A stretch of 55,181 bases of DNA from an uncultured Bacteroidales bacterium (GCA_946999645.1 CAMQDS010000011.1:1-55181); one strand, 5' to 3'; shown: positions 7,292 to 16,443, counted from the stretch's first letter. Notes: generated by a model not told the origin, from the sequence alone. A program made the numbers and translations.

Positions 7292-8262
7292 TTTATGCTT
7301 TCAACACAATTGAAAATTTCTGGTTCAATACTATATTCGAATATACTTTCTGGCATATTCGATATATGAACCATACAATTACCATTTATAGAAGTTTCAA
7401 AATCATTATAGTCAATATAAAATTGAACTTTATTTAAAGGGTTAGTTGAAATTGGAAATGCACATTTGAAAAGAACTTTTGCAATCCCCGGATGAACAAT
7501 AAGTTTATGATCTTTAGGGACGTTTTTTACGACTATGGGCATCTCAGCCTTTAATTCAACGTATCTTCGTACATCTAAATTATACTCGGCAATTTCATCA
7601 GAAATTCTAATTCCCTTAATTTTATCCAGTTTCACGGTACCGTGAGCAGGAATTTTAAGGTTTTCCAGTGAAAAAGATTCAGTGTACACTTTGTCTATAT
7701 TATCCAAATGAGCAGGTTCTCCATAAATATAAACCGAATCAGGTACCATTTTCATATTCCCTACATTCATATATTGAGGAGCATATGATATTCTGCACAT
7801 CGGTTCTACAGGTACTTTTTTACTATTTTCAAAAGGAAACCTGAAAAATAAAGTATCTGAAATGAATGTATCCAAATATACTTTATCTCCAAAAATAGGC
7901 TGTATGTAACGGTTTAAGTCAGTAGCCGTAACATAGTATAATTCACCTTTATAATAATGAATATCACCCTTATCAAGATTTAATAATTTAGGCTTTTTGT
8001 GAGAGTCTCTGCTCAAACGTATTATATCAAATCCAGTTGTCCGACACCTTGCAGATATAATATTGGAATTGGATGACATTGACGAATGACCATTAATACT
8101 TGCCTGCACTTTTACTGGGACTATGACGAGTTCTGTATATCTAAGTGACAATTCATGTATCATCCATATACTGAACGCCAAAAGAAGGGACATAGTAAAT
8201 ATAACTATGTCCTTTCCATTTTCCTTAGATAATGTAATCCACTTCTTGAAGTTGCGGAACAT
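7288..8262 (-). CDS. YbbR-domain membrane-anchored protein
   Basis: A 324-residue protein with one N-terminal membrane span (DIVIFTMSLLLAFSIWMIHE, about 19-38) followed by an extracytoplasmic region of beta-rich YbbR-type repeats (for example KVPVEPMCRISYAPQYMNVG, VYIYGEPAHLDNIDKVYTES). In Firmicutes the homologue CdaR regulates the diadenylate cyclase CdaA. In Bacteroidota the gene is usually found between yajC and coaE, exactly as here, and a cyclase partner is not present in this window. Overlap with coaE and a one-base gap from yajC argue for a tight operon. The exact role is inferred from family only. Confidence 0.82.
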   Translation of the reverse strand: MFRNFKKWITLSKENGKDIVIFTMSLLLAFSIWMIHELSLRYTELVIVPVKVQASINGHSSMSSNSNIISARCRTTGFDIIRLSRDSHKKPKLLNLDKGDIHYYKGELYYVTATDLNRYIQPIFGDKVYLDTFISDTLFFRFPFENSKKVPVEPMCRISYAPQYMNVGNMKMVPDSVYIYGEPAHLDNIDKVYTESFSLENLKIPAHGTVKLDKIKGIRISDEIAEYNLDVRRYVELKAEMPIVVKNVPKDHKLIVHPGIAKVLFKCAFPISTNPLNKVQFYIDYNDFETSINGNCMVHISNMPESIFEYSIEPEIFNCVESIK

Positions 8263-8263
8263 A

Positions 8264-8584
8264 CTATTTTTGTTCAGCCGAAGAGAAATCTTTTAGGATT
8301 GAATTCTTGTCTACCATTAGTTTTGTATCACCATCGACTTTTATAAGTACTGTGCGCTCTTTTATTTCATCTACAACACCATATATACCTCCAGCAGTCA
8401 CAACTTTATCTCCCTTTTTAAGAGAAGCCCTGAACTGTTCAAGTTCTTTTTGCTGTTTACGTTGTGGGCGAATCATAAAGAACCACATTATTACAAAAAC
8501 CACAGCGAGCATCGCCCACATAGACCAATTTCCACCGGCTGGAGAAGTTGGGGCGGAAGTTTGTAGTAACATTAAAATATTCAT
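8264..8584 (-). CDS. yajC: Preprotein translocase subunit YajC
   Basis: A 106-residue single-span protein. The membrane segment is MWAMLAVVFVIMWFFMIRPQ, followed by the family signature RPQRKQQKELEQFRASLKKG, then DKVVTAGGIYGVVDEIKERT, a small beta domain. YajC associates with SecDF at the translocon. It overlaps the nusB stop by four bases and precedes the YbbR gene. Start and length fit the family. Confidence 0.92.
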   Translation of the reverse strand: MNILMLLQTSAPTSPAGGNWSMWAMLAVVFVIMWFFMIRPQRKQQKELEQFRASLKKGDKVVTAGGIYGVVDEIKERTVLIKVDGDTKLMVDKNSILKDFSSAEQK

Positions 8585-9531
8585 ATTGTTTTATTTAGTA
8601 TATTATTTTCCTTTATCATTTTATCCAAAAGTCCGTTTACAAATTTACGACTTTTTGGTGAAGAATAGTATTTTGAAATTTCTACATATTCGTTTAGTGT
8701 AACCTTAATCGGTATTTCTTTAAAACCTTGTGCCTCAGCCATTCCTAATGCGATTAAAGCCATATCTGCTGAAAACAATCTGTCGCTGTCCCAATCAGGT
8801 ACAGATTCGCAGACTATTTTGAAATATTTTTCGTAACCTGTAAATGCAAGTGTTACTAATTTTTTGGCAAAATCTCTATCACTATCCATATTAGCATCCA
8901 AATTCTGCCGTTTTATCTCATCGCTTTGATAAAGATTAGGAAGTGTCCATGGATGACCTTTTGCAATGTCCATAATGCTTCTACAACAATATGTCAAGGA
9001 GTATGCAAGATCATCTGTCCAATAGATTGACATATCTTCCAAGAGCTTTTCAAGTTCTTCTGAATCAACAAATTCTTCTTCAAAAATCTTTACAAAAAGT
9101 TCAGCATCGTCCTTTATAGACGTTTCAGGCTTCTCCATATAAGTTTTGAAATAATCTTTTGAGTTGATTGAGTCTAAAATACTACGCAGGAGTATATCAT
9201 ATTGATCCCATGAGAACTTTTTCTTCTCAATAATTTTTTGAAAATCTGGATCAGACTCCAAAATAGTTGAGATTGAATTATTTGCAAATCTTTCATTAGG
9301 ATGCATTTCCTCTTCTGTAGGGTTAAACTTATGTTTGCCTGCCTCAATCCTTTCCTTTGCCAGTTTTGTCAGTGGAATAATTATAGAAAGCATAAAAAGA
9401 TACAAATCTCTTGTCGCTTCACATGATTTATTCATCTCATTCAATGCATCATCAAGGCTCATATTGCCTTTGATTGCATATTCGTATATCACTTTAAATG
9501 CTTTTATCCTTAGAATTCTTCTATTCAACAT
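8581..9531 (-). CDS. nusB: Transcription antitermination factor NusB, long Bacteroidota form
   Basis: A 316-residue protein, about twice the length of proteobacterial NusB. The N-terminal MLNRRILRIKAFKVIYEYAI corresponds to the RNA-binding helix, and the C-terminal block (about 205-305) with TLAFTGYEKYFKIVCESVPD, DRLFSADMALIALGMAEAQG and KVTLNEYVEISKYYSSPKSR is the classical NusB fold. The middle 130 residues are an insertion typical of the phylum. NusB joins S10 in antitermination during rRNA transcription. It is the first gene of the operon; a -7 promoter element (TATCTTTG) lies 46 bases upstream of the ATG. Confidence 0.9.
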   Translation of the reverse strand: MLNRRILRIKAFKVIYEYAIKGNMSLDDALNEMNKSCEATRDLYLFMLSIIIPLTKLAKERIEAGKHKFNPTEEEMHPNERFANNSISTILESDPDFQKIIEKKKFSWDQYDILLRSILDSINSKDYFKTYMEKPETSIKDDAELFVKIFEEEFVDSEELEKLLEDMSIYWTDDLAYSLTYCCRSIMDIAKGHPWTLPNLYQSDEIKRQNLDANMDSDRDFAKKLVTLAFTGYEKYFKIVCESVPDWDSDRLFSADMALIALGMAEAQGFKEIPIKVTLNEYVEISKYYSSPKSRKFVNGLLDKMIKENNILNKTI

Positions 9532-9577
9532 AACAATAACACTAACGAGTTAGAAAAAATATTCCTATATTTTTCTA

Positions 9578-9615
9578 CAAAGATAATTGCAATTTCAGAA
9601 AAATCCCTAAATTTG
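9578..9615. promoter_or_regulatory. Divergent Bacteroidota promoters for nusB and the DUF3276 gene
   Basis: On the minus strand TATCTTTG (9578-9585) matches TAnnTTTG and would give a leader of about 40 bases for nusB. On the plus strand TAAATTTG (9608-9615) precedes the ATG at 9646, with TTGCA at 9587-9591 as a -33-like element at normal spacing. The two promoters overlap, so RNA polymerase binding at one may exclude the other. Confidence 0.6.
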
Positions 9616-9645
9616 ACAATATTTACTTTTAAAACTTAAGGATTT

Positions 9646-10008
9646 ATGTACAGTGAAGATTACGAGGGGGCAATTTCCCAAGAACGTTCCGGAGAAGAAG
9701 TCTATTCAAAACCGGTAAAAGCTGGAAAACGTACTTATTTCTTTGACGTAAAGGCTACGAAGGGAAATAATGATTTCTATCTAACTATTACCGAAAGTAA
9801 ACGAAAGATGGATAGAGATGGGCATTTTACCTATGACAAGCACAAGATTTTCCTATACAAGGAGGACTTTGAAAAATTTGCACAGGGACTTAATGAGGCA
9901 ATAGAATATATCAAACATGATTGCCTAAAAGATGCACCTATTGAGGAATTTCGCCCACACACTGAAGGTGAAAAAGAGCTTGGCTCTAAGGAAGAAGAAA
10001 CTTTTTAA
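9646..10008 (+). CDS. PUR-alpha-like nucleic-acid-binding protein (DUF3276)
   Basis: A 120-residue protein of the Bacteroidota DUF3276 family, which has the PUR repeat fold of eukaryotic Pur-alpha. Visible PUR-type elements are KPVKAGKRTYFFDVKATKGN, NDFYLTITESKRKMDRDGHF and KIFLYKEDFEKFAQGLNEAI. Proteins of this fold bind single-stranded DNA or RNA; the physiological target here is unknown. The C-terminus is an acidic tail (EKELGSKEEETF). Monocistronic: it has its own -7 box, and a strong terminator follows at 10027. Divergent from nusB. Confidence 0.85.
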   Translation: MYSEDYEGAISQERSGEEVYSKPVKAGKRTYFFDVKATKGNNDFYLTITESKRKMDRDGHFTYDKHKIFLYKEDFEKFAQGLNEAIEYIKHDCLKDAPIEEFRPHTEGEKELGSKEEETF

Positions 10009-10026
10009 AGAGAGCAGAAAAATGGA

Positions 10027-10055
10027 GGAATGGGCGTAATAGTCCATTCCTTTTT
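10027..10055 (+). terminator. Rho-independent terminator after DUF3276
   Basis: GGAATGG (10027-10033), ten-base loop, CCATTCC (10044-10050), then TTTTT. It lies 19 bases beyond the stop codon. Confidence 0.85.
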
Positions 10056-10147
10056 GTTAAATTTCCTAAATTGTACCCTATTCATTATTCAGTTTTTTAA
10101 TAGTGGATATGATGCAAGGTCTTTTTGTACATTATAAATCAGTTTAA

Positions 10148-11425
10148 ATGAATAATATACTCCTAAGAAACATAATTTGTAACGATTTATCCTCGGATAT
10201 ACTAATAGAAGACGGAGTTATAAAGAAAATCTCTCCAACAGGTTCTTTGCGTCCAGTAATACATTATGATATTAATAATACAGAGGTCTTCAACTGTAAT
10301 GGTAAGCATGCTTTTCCTGGATTTATAAATATGCACACTCATTCTGCTATGACTCTAATGAGAGGTATGGAAGAAGATGTCGCTTTTCAGGAATGGATTC
10401 AGAATATTTGGCAGATTGAAACTGATTTAGACAGCGATTTTGTATACTGGGGAGCGATGGTTGCAGCTTTGGAAATGATTAAGACAGGAACGACCACATT
10501 TAACGACCAATACTGGTTTTCTTCTATGTCTAAAGATGCTGCCTTAGATATGGGAATACGCCCTATAATCTCTTATGTTATACTGGATAAAGGAGATTCA
10601 GTTAAAGCAGAAATTCAGAAAGAGCAATGCATTAAAATGTTCGAAGAGTCAAAGTCTTGGGATAAAAGAGCTATATTCGAGATTGCCTTCCATGCTATTT
10701 ATACCGTAAGCGAAAAAATGATTTTATGGTCACATGATTTCGCAAAAAAACACGGACTAAGACTGCATATACATCTATCAGAAACAGAAGAAGAGGTAAA
10801 TAATTGTAAATTAGAACATAAAGGTTTAACACCTGTAGAATATCTTGAAGAACTTGGAGTATTAGATGATAAAACAATTGCTGCACACACTCTTTGGTTG
10901 TCTGATAATGATATTGAAATTTTAGGCAAACACAAGGTAAATTGTGTACATAATATCAATTCAAATACGAAACTTGTTTCGGGCTACAAATTTAGGTATA
11001 ACGAATTAAGAGATGCTGGTGCCAATGTTTGTATAGGTACAGATGGATGTGCCTCTTCTAATAATTTGGACATGTTGGAGGCTATGAAAACTTCTGCTTT
11101 GATACAGAAAGCATGGAGAAAAGATCCTAAGGCTCTACCTCTAAATGAATTGATTGATGCTGCTACAGTAAATGGAGCAAAAGCTTTTGGCCTTAATACT
11201 GGTATAATAAAAGAAGGAAGTGAAGCAGATATACTGATTGTTGATACTGACAATACCTTCTTTTTGTCTCCAGGCAGTTTTGCCGCAAATTTTGTCTATT
11301 CTGCACATAGTGATTGTATTGATTCTGTTGTTGCAGGAGGGCGTTTTGTTATGAAACACAGAGTTGTTGAAAAAGAAGAAGAGATACTTAGAGAAGCCAG
11401 AAAAATAGTAGAAAAAATTAAATAA
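10148..11425 (+). CDS. mtaD: Amidohydrolase, S-adenosylhomocysteine / methylthioadenosine deaminase type
   Basis: A 425-residue metal-dependent deaminase of the MtaD/SsnA group. The zinc-binding H-x-H is in FPGFINMHTHSAMTLMRG (about residues 62-79), followed by the HIHLSETEEEV helix with the catalytic Glu, the third His in AAHTLWLSDND, and the Asp in IGTDGCASSNNLDM. These are the features of enzymes that deaminate S-adenosylhomocysteine or 5'-methylthioadenosine to inosyl compounds. Purine nucleoside phosphorylase follows 11 bases downstream, so the pair may work in purine nucleoside salvage. Exact substrate cannot be read from sequence; guanine or cytosine deamination is less likely. Confidence 0.8.
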   Translation: MNNILLRNIICNDLSSDILIEDGVIKKISPTGSLRPVIHYDINNTEVFNCNGKHAFPGFINMHTHSAMTLMRGMEEDVAFQEWIQNIWQIETDLDSDFVYWGAMVAALEMIKTGTTTFNDQYWFSSMSKDAALDMGIRPIISYVILDKGDSVKAEIQKEQCIKMFEESKSWDKRAIFEIAFHAIYTVSEKMILWSHDFAKKHGLRLHIHLSETEEEVNNCKLEHKGLTPVEYLEELGVLDDKTIAAHTLWLSDNDIEILGKHKVNCVHNINSNTKLVSGYKFRYNELRDAGANVCIGTDGCASSNNLDMLEAMKTSALIQKAWRKDPKALPLNELIDAATVNGAKAFGLNTGIIKEGSEADILIVDTDNTFFLSPGSFAANFVYSAHSDCIDSVVAGGRFVMKHRVVEKEEEILREARKIVEKIK

Positions 11426-11436
11426 CACTTACATAT

Positions 11437-12270
11437 ATGGACTCAAGATTAGAACGAATTTATAACGCATCATCCTATGTCAAAAAAATTCTGGATGAAA
11501 AAGAGCTTGTACCTCAAGTGGGAATAGTATTAGGAAGTGGTTTGGGAAAGTTAGCAGATAAAATAACAGATTCTGTAACAATACCATATAGAGATATTCC
11601 AGGATTTCCAGTATCCACAGCAATAGGGCATAAAGGAAACTATATAATAGGAAAGTTGGGAGGAAAAACTGTAATAGCAATGCAGGGCAGAATACACTAC
11701 TATGAGGGGTATCCGATGGATTTGGTAACTTTACCCATTCGTGTAATGAAAGTAATAGGTATCAAATATCTGTTTGTATCAAATGCTGCAGGAGGAGTAA
11801 ATTATGACTTTAAAATAGGAGATCTTATGATTATTACCGATCATATAAATCAACTTCCTAATCCACTAATAGGACCTAATTTGGATGAATTTGGTCCAAG
11901 ATTCCCTGATATGACCAGACCATATGATTTGAAACTTATAGCCCTTGCAAAAAAAATAGGTAGCCAAATGGGGTTGAACCTTAAGGAAGGAGTATACTTT
12001 GCAGGTACTGGACCTACATACGAAACCCCTCATGAATATAAATACATAAGGATTATAGGCGGAGATGCTACAGGTATGTCTACAATACCGGAGGTAATAG
12101 TTGCACGCCATAGCAACATACCAGTATTCGGAATGTCTGTTATTACTAATGAGGCTCACGATAATTATTCAGAAGATTATGTGAACGATGGCGATGACGT
12201 GGTAAAAGCAGCTAATGCTGCCGCAGAAAAAATGTCCGAATTATTTTCACGGATTATTGAAGAACTTTAA
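11437..12270 (+). CDS. Purine nucleoside phosphorylase
   Basis: A 277-residue class II trimeric purine nucleoside phosphorylase, splitting inosine or guanosine with phosphate to free base and ribose 1-phosphate. Motifs: the phosphate loop GIVLGSGLG (about 28-36), AIGHKGNY, GRIHYYEGYP, VSNAAGGVN, GTGPTYETPHEY with the base-binding Glu, GMSTIPEVIVARH and SVITNEAHD with the purine-binding Asn. Length is normal for PunA/XapA-type enzymes. It is paired with the mtaD-like gene. Its 3' end overlaps the stop of the convergent nadE gene by four bases. Confidence 0.92.
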   Translation: MDSRLERIYNASSYVKKILDEKELVPQVGIVLGSGLGKLADKITDSVTIPYRDIPGFPVSTAIGHKGNYIIGKLGGKTVIAMQGRIHYYEGYPMDLVTLPIRVMKVIGIKYLFVSNAAGGVNYDFKIGDLMIITDHINQLPNPLIGPNLDEFGPRFPDMTRPYDLKLIALAKKIGSQMGLNLKEGVYFAGTGPTYETPHEYKYIRIIGGDATGMSTIPEVIVARHSNIPVFGMSVITNEAHDNYSEDYVNDGDDVVKAANAAAEKMSELFSRIIEEL

Positions 12271-14267
12271 TTCTCTAAATTTTCTATCCACATATTTACA
12301 GATGCATCGGATGGCATTCTCCAATCTCCTCGAGGTGAAAGACTTACAGAGCCTAACTTAGGACCGTCCGGCATACATGAACGTTTAAATTGCTGGCTAA
12401 AGAATCTCCAATAGAACTTCTTTAGCCATTTTTTTATAGTTTCCTCTGTATATAATTCGTTGTTATCAGAATGAAAAGCTTTCAATGCAAGGAACAATAT
12501 TTTGGCAGGGCTGAAACCATATCTGAATACATTGTATAAAAAGAAATCATGAAGTTCATAGGGTCCTACAATATCCTCAGTCTTTTGGGCAATTTTTCCA
12601 TTTTTATCAGCCGGGGTAAGCTCAGGACTGATTGGAGTATCTGTAATATCAAGCAGTATTTTACGTACACTATCCCCTATCGCATTTCCTTCTTTTGCAA
12701 ATTTATTCTCTGCAAGCCACGTTACCAGATGTCTTACCAATGTTTTAGGAATACCAGCATTGATCGCATACATAGACATATGATCCCCATTATAAGTCTC
12801 CCAGCCTAATGCGAGTTCTGAGAGGTCTCCTGTTCCAAGAACAATACCGTTTTCTTCATTCGCAATATCCATAAGCAGTTGAGTCCTTTCCCTTGCCTGT
12901 GAATTTTCAAATGTTACATTATGAATTTCCGGATTATGTCCTATATCCTGGAAATGAAGATTGACCGCTGGAACTATGGAGATTTCTCTGCTATCAACGC
13001 CTAATTGCTCCATTAACTTCTTAGCATTCAAATGCGTTCTGTCAGATGTCCCAAATCCAGGCATAGTAACACCTATTATATCACGTCGGTTTTTTCCAAG
13101 ACAATCATATGTCATACATGCTATAATAAGGGCAAGAGTACTATCCAAGCCACCCGAAATGCCAATTACAACTTTATTGCAATTTATATGCTCCAATCGA
13201 GTTGCCAGTGCAGTAACTTGCATTGAAGTTATTTCTTCGGCACGCTCATTCAGTTGTGCAGCATTGTGGCTGGGCAAAAACGGATGAGGTTCTACATATC
13301 TTAACAGTTGTTTGTTAAAGTCTGTTTTTGCCTGATTTCCCACATCTTGGTATGTGTAATGCTTCATATATGACATAATTCCCTTGCCATCAGGAGTAGA
13401 GAAACCGAAGGTGTTTGACTTGTTACGTAATGATTTAAGCATATCTATATCAATATCTGCTTCAGTTAGTGAAACCTCCATTGAAAATCTCTTGTTCTCG
13501 GCAAGACAACTACCGTTTTCATAAACCATTGCAGCTCCTCCGAAGACAAGATCTTGAGAAGATTCTCCATAGCCGCAAGACGCATAAACATAAGCGGATA
13601 AAGTACGTGCAGACTGGTTGGCAATAAGACTTTTTCTATAATTGTGCTTCATTACGGATTCATTGCTTGCAGAAAGATTGAGAACTATATCAGCACCTGC
13701 AAGTACATGATATGATGAAACTGGTATAGGCGTCCATAAATCTTCACAAATTTCTATTGCAAAGTCAGCCTCCCCTACCTTGAAAATCATATTAGGACTC
13801 ATTAGTACTGTTTTACCAGCATAAGATACTTCTGATTTTGTTTCCCCCTCTTTCTGAAAATCTTCTCCAGTAGAGAACCAACGTGTTTCATAAAACTCTC
13901 CGTATGAAGGGATTCTACACTTGGGAACTATGCCTTTTATTTCTCCGCAATGAATTACTGCGGCACAATTATATAATTTATTATGAAAAGTTACAGGAAC
14001 CCCGACGACTACAGTAGTGCTGAGGCCTCTCGTATGGTCCATAATCGTTTTTATTCCTTCTTCTGCACTACGAATTAGTATGGTCTGCAAAAATAAATCT
14101 CCACATGTATATCCTGTGACACTGAGTTCCGGAAAAACAACAATAGATACTTCATCTTTTTCAGCTTTATCAATAATAGAGCATATAGAGTCGACATTAT
14201 ATTTTACGTCAGCTACTTTAACTTTAGGGACAGCAGCAGCAACCCTTATAAATCCGTAATTTTCCAT
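12267..14267 (-). CDS. nadE: Glutamine-dependent NAD+ synthetase
   Basis: About 666 residues from the chosen start MENYGFIRVAAAVPKV. The N-terminal glutaminase domain of the nitrilase type holds the catalytic triad: Glu in FPELSVTGYTCGDLF, Lys in GIVPKCRIPSYGEFYE and Cys in EICEDLW. The C-terminal synthetase domain has the ATP pyrophosphatase loop GISGGLDSTLA and GTGDLSELALGW. The enzyme converts nicotinate adenine dinucleotide to NAD+. A longer frame reaches 14318, but a TATATTTG -7 box (14275-14282) lies inside that extension, so the ATG at 14265-14267 is the better start and would give a nearly leaderless mRNA. Confidence 0.93.
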   Translation of the reverse strand: MENYGFIRVAAAVPKVKVADVKYNVDSICSIIDKAEKDEVSIVVFPELSVTGYTCGDLFLQTILIRSAEEGIKTIMDHTRGLSTTVVVGVPVTFHNKLYNCAAVIHCGEIKGIVPKCRIPSYGEFYETRWFSTGEDFQKEGETKSEVSYAGKTVLMSPNMIFKVGEADFAIEICEDLWTPIPVSSYHVLAGADIVLNLSASNESVMKHNYRKSLIANQSARTLSAYVYASCGYGESSQDLVFGGAAMVYENGSCLAENKRFSMEVSLTEADIDIDMLKSLRNKSNTFGFSTPDGKGIMSYMKHYTYQDVGNQAKTDFNKQLLRYVEPHPFLPSHNAAQLNERAEEITSMQVTALATRLEHINCNKVVIGISGGLDSTLALIIACMTYDCLGKNRRDIIGVTMPGFGTSDRTHLNAKKLMEQLGVDSREISIVPAVNLHFQDIGHNPEIHNVTFENSQARERTQLLMDIANEENGIVLGTGDLSELALGWETYNGDHMSMYAINAGIPKTLVRHLVTWLAENKFAKEGNAIGDSVRKILLDITDTPISPELTPADKNGKIAQKTEDIVGPYELHDFFLYNVFRYGFSPAKILFLALKAFHSDNNELYTEETIKKWLKKFYWRFFSQQFKRSCMPDGPKLGSVSLSPRGDWRMPSDASVNMWIENLEN

Positions 14268-14274
14268 AACGGTG

Positions 14275-14282
14275 CAAATATA
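14275..14282 (-). promoter_or_regulatory. -7 promoter element of nadE
   Basis: TATATTTG on the minus strand matches TAnnTTTG exactly and ends only 7 bases before the ATG. Transcription would start within a few bases of the start codon. Confidence 0.55.
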
Positions 14283-14293
14283 AATAAAATTAT

Positions 14294-14328
14294 AGTCCCC
14301 AAATCGCAATAATAGCAATTTGGGGACT
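14294..14328 (-). terminator. Terminator of the porin/propeller operon
   Basis: AGTCCCCAAAT (14294-14304) pairs exactly with ATTTGGGGACT (14318-14328), and GCGATTT/AAATTGC extends the stem inwards with a G-U pair. Minus-strand transcript continues as ATAATTTTATTT. It isolates nadE from the upstream operon. Confidence 0.75.
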
Positions 14329-14360
14329 TAAAGACTGAAATTTTACTTATTTACCAAAAA

Positions 14361-15326
14361 TTATTTTACTTTTTCGTAAATGTAAAGTTCATGTATTTCG
14401 CCTGTATAACCTTCATTTTTGAAAGGTCCTTGTGACATACCGAGAATAATCTGAGTTCCTCTGTTGTTCAATACAACTAAGTCGTCATTTGTTGGATCAA
14501 CGCATAGACCTTCAATTTCTCCTGCACGACGGAAATCATTCATTTCCCTGAAAAGGTTTAATCTTCCTGCCTTTGCACCTCCTGCAATAAGACCTGTACG
14601 TGTTACAACTTTTCCGTCTTTAATTTCTACGCTATACGGGTCTTTTTTAACAGGTTCTGTCCCCTGTACAAGTCCTGTGTATGCAACATCTGAAATATCT
14701 GCAACGTAAATATTATCAGCAATATGGAATGTAGATTCTCCATCATCAGCTGCAAATAACATTTTACCGTCTGTAATATAAATTCCCTGACACCAGTAAG
14801 GGGTAGGACGGCACTGCATCTTTGTATAATACTTTCCTGTTTCAAGACTATAACAATATACATAACGACTGTCAACCCAATCACTCATCCATACCATTTT
14901 CTTATTTCTATCAACAGCAAGTCCAGAACATTCTACCTGACCTGATTCTGCACACCAAGGAATTGAACGTTTCCACTGCAATGTTTCAGCATCATAAATA
15001 TCTATAGAAATATTATAACCGCGACCATATTCGAACTTTTCATTACCAGTATAGATTTCTCCTTCGTATATATCTATATCGCCAAAATGATTTGCTTTTT
15101 CAGGATTACGGAAAGGCTTATCATTTTTCAATACCATTTTACCAGTTTTATCGTACTTGTATAAGGCACGTGTGTCACTGACATAGTAGTAATTTTCATC
15201 AATAGCAATACCTTGACGACCTGCTACAGGAATTACCTTTTTCAAGCGATATTCTGTCCCAAGATGTTGAGCAAACAATGGCATGGCTACAAAAGTCAAA
15301 GCCATAAAAATAAAAAATTTTTTCAT
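14361..15326 (-). CDS. Secreted beta-propeller-like protein, function unknown
   Basis: A 321-residue protein with a clear signal peptide (MKKFFIFMALTFVAMPLFAQ, cleavage after AQ). The mature part has regularly spaced short strands of the NHL/WD-like type: GIAIDENYYYVSDTRALYKY, GLAVDRNKKMVWMSDWVDSR, GIYITDGKMLFAADDGESTF, EGLCVDPTNDDLVVLNNRGT. This suggests a six-bladed propeller; ligand or enzymatic role is unknown. It lies 31 bases downstream of an OprP-like porin, probably in the same transcript, so a periplasmic or surface role in handling the porin's substrate is possible. An SdiA-regulated or phytase-like function cannot be excluded. Confidence 0.6.
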   Translation of the reverse strand: MKKFFIFMALTFVAMPLFAQHLGTEYRLKKVIPVAGRQGIAIDENYYYVSDTRALYKYDKTGKMVLKNDKPFRNPEKANHFGDIDIYEGEIYTGNEKFEYGRGYNISIDIYDAETLQWKRSIPWCAESGQVECSGLAVDRNKKMVWMSDWVDSRYVYCYSLETGKYYTKMQCRPTPYWCQGIYITDGKMLFAADDGESTFHIADNIYVADISDVAYTGLVQGTEPVKKDPYSVEIKDGKVVTRTGLIAGGAKAGRLNLFREMNDFRRAGEIEGLCVDPTNDDLVVLNNRGTQIILGMSQGPFKNEGYTGEIHELYIYEKVK

Positions 15327-15357
15327 ATCAAAATGTTATTTGTGATAATGTTCATTA

Positions 15358-16443
15358 TTAAAATTTAAACAATCCCATAAGTTGTACTTGATCCATTGAA
15401 GTATTATTTTTATAGAAGAAATGGCTGTAATTGAACTGGAATTTCATCCATTTGAAAACCTCATATGTCAAACCTACGAGAACACGATTGTAATTAGCAT
15501 CAGTTAAATCATGATTTATAGAATCTGAATACATGTCCCATCTTGCCATAGGAAGGAATTTACCAAGATGATATCCTGCAAATACATAGGATGAAAACTC
15601 ATTTATATAGTTTTTACCATTTACTGTAGATCTAATAAAACCAGCCTCTGAACGAAGGTCCAAACCATTAGGATTATTGTACCATACTCCTCCTACAAAA
15701 CGATGCATAGGATTGCCATTTTCACTTGCGCCTTTCATAGCCTTTGAAGAACCATGATCCATAGTCTTATATTTACCAAAGTTATATGTAGCCTTAATAT
15801 TAAAATACTTGAATGGGCGTACTGTAACACTTGCATAAATATCTTTGTAATTGTCTATATCATCAGAACAAGGTAAAGTACCGTTTGTTACAGCTAAATC
15901 ATAGTGGAAATAACGGAAACCTTTACCAGAATCCCACAAATCTCCAATGAACATAATTCCAAGGTCACGACCATAGTCCACTAAATTATAAGTATATGGA
16001 TTGCGGCATGACATACGGTATACTATATTTGAGAAATCAACGGTCTCCAATGTAGACGGAGATATATCATAGTTCTCATATCCGAGAGGTGTATAGAATT
16101 GTCCGAAACGAACTTTAAATTCAGGAGCAATCTTCCATGTTGCAAAAGCATCCATAACCTGCAAATTCTTCTGCCCATTTCCATTTTTTGAACCAGCTAC
16201 TCCATTGAATGCTTCAACCTGTAAACGAAAATCAACATTTTTTGCAACTTTCCCATCCATTATAAGACGTAGACGTTTTGCTTGAAATGTTGATGTCGAT
16301 ATTCCGCCGGAATTGGAGTAATTTACACCTGTTTGAAGATAACCCGACAACTTGGGTAATTCACCTTTCCACTCTGCAGCAAAAATACTACCAGAAAAAA
16401 TTGCAGTACATGCAATTAGGGATAAAATTTTTTTGTTTAACAT
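15358..16443 (-). CDS. Outer-membrane porin, OprO/OprP-like (phosphate-selective type)
   Basis: A 361-residue protein with signal peptide (ends ...FSGSIFAAEW) followed by alternating amphipathic strands typical of a beta-barrel and ending in a final strand QVQLMGLFKF with the C-terminal Phe that the BAM complex recognises. The segments LSGYLQTGVNYSNSGG, RLRLIMDGKVAKNVDFRLQV and FKVRFGQFYTPLGYENYDIS match the Porin_O_P family. Family members are anion or polyphosphate channels, but substrate is not predictable. A -7 box (TATCTTTG) about 105 bases upstream would leave a leader near 100 bases. Followed by the secreted propeller-like gene. Confidence 0.8.
   Translation of the reverse strand: MLNKKILSLIACTAIFSGSIFAAEWKGELPKLSGYLQTGVNYSNSGGISTSTFQAKRLRLIMDGKVAKNVDFRLQVEAFNGVAGSKNGNGQKNLQVMDAFATWKIAPEFKVRFGQFYTPLGYENYDISPSTLETVDFSNIVYRMSCRNPYTYNLVDYGRDLGIMFIGDLWDSGKGFRYFHYDLAVTNGTLPCSDDIDNYKDIYASVTVRPFKYFNIKATYNFGKYKTMDHGSSKAMKGASENGNPMHRFVGGVWYNNPNGLDLRSEAGFIRSTVNGKNYINEFSSYVFAGYHLGKFLPMARWDMYSDSINHDLTDANYNRVLVGLTYEVFKWMKFQFNYSHFFYKNNTSMDQVQLMGLFKF

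Noticed and set aside
14268..14318. Longer nadE start (17 more codons)
   Set aside because: A promoter element lies inside the extension and the added residues do not match the family start.
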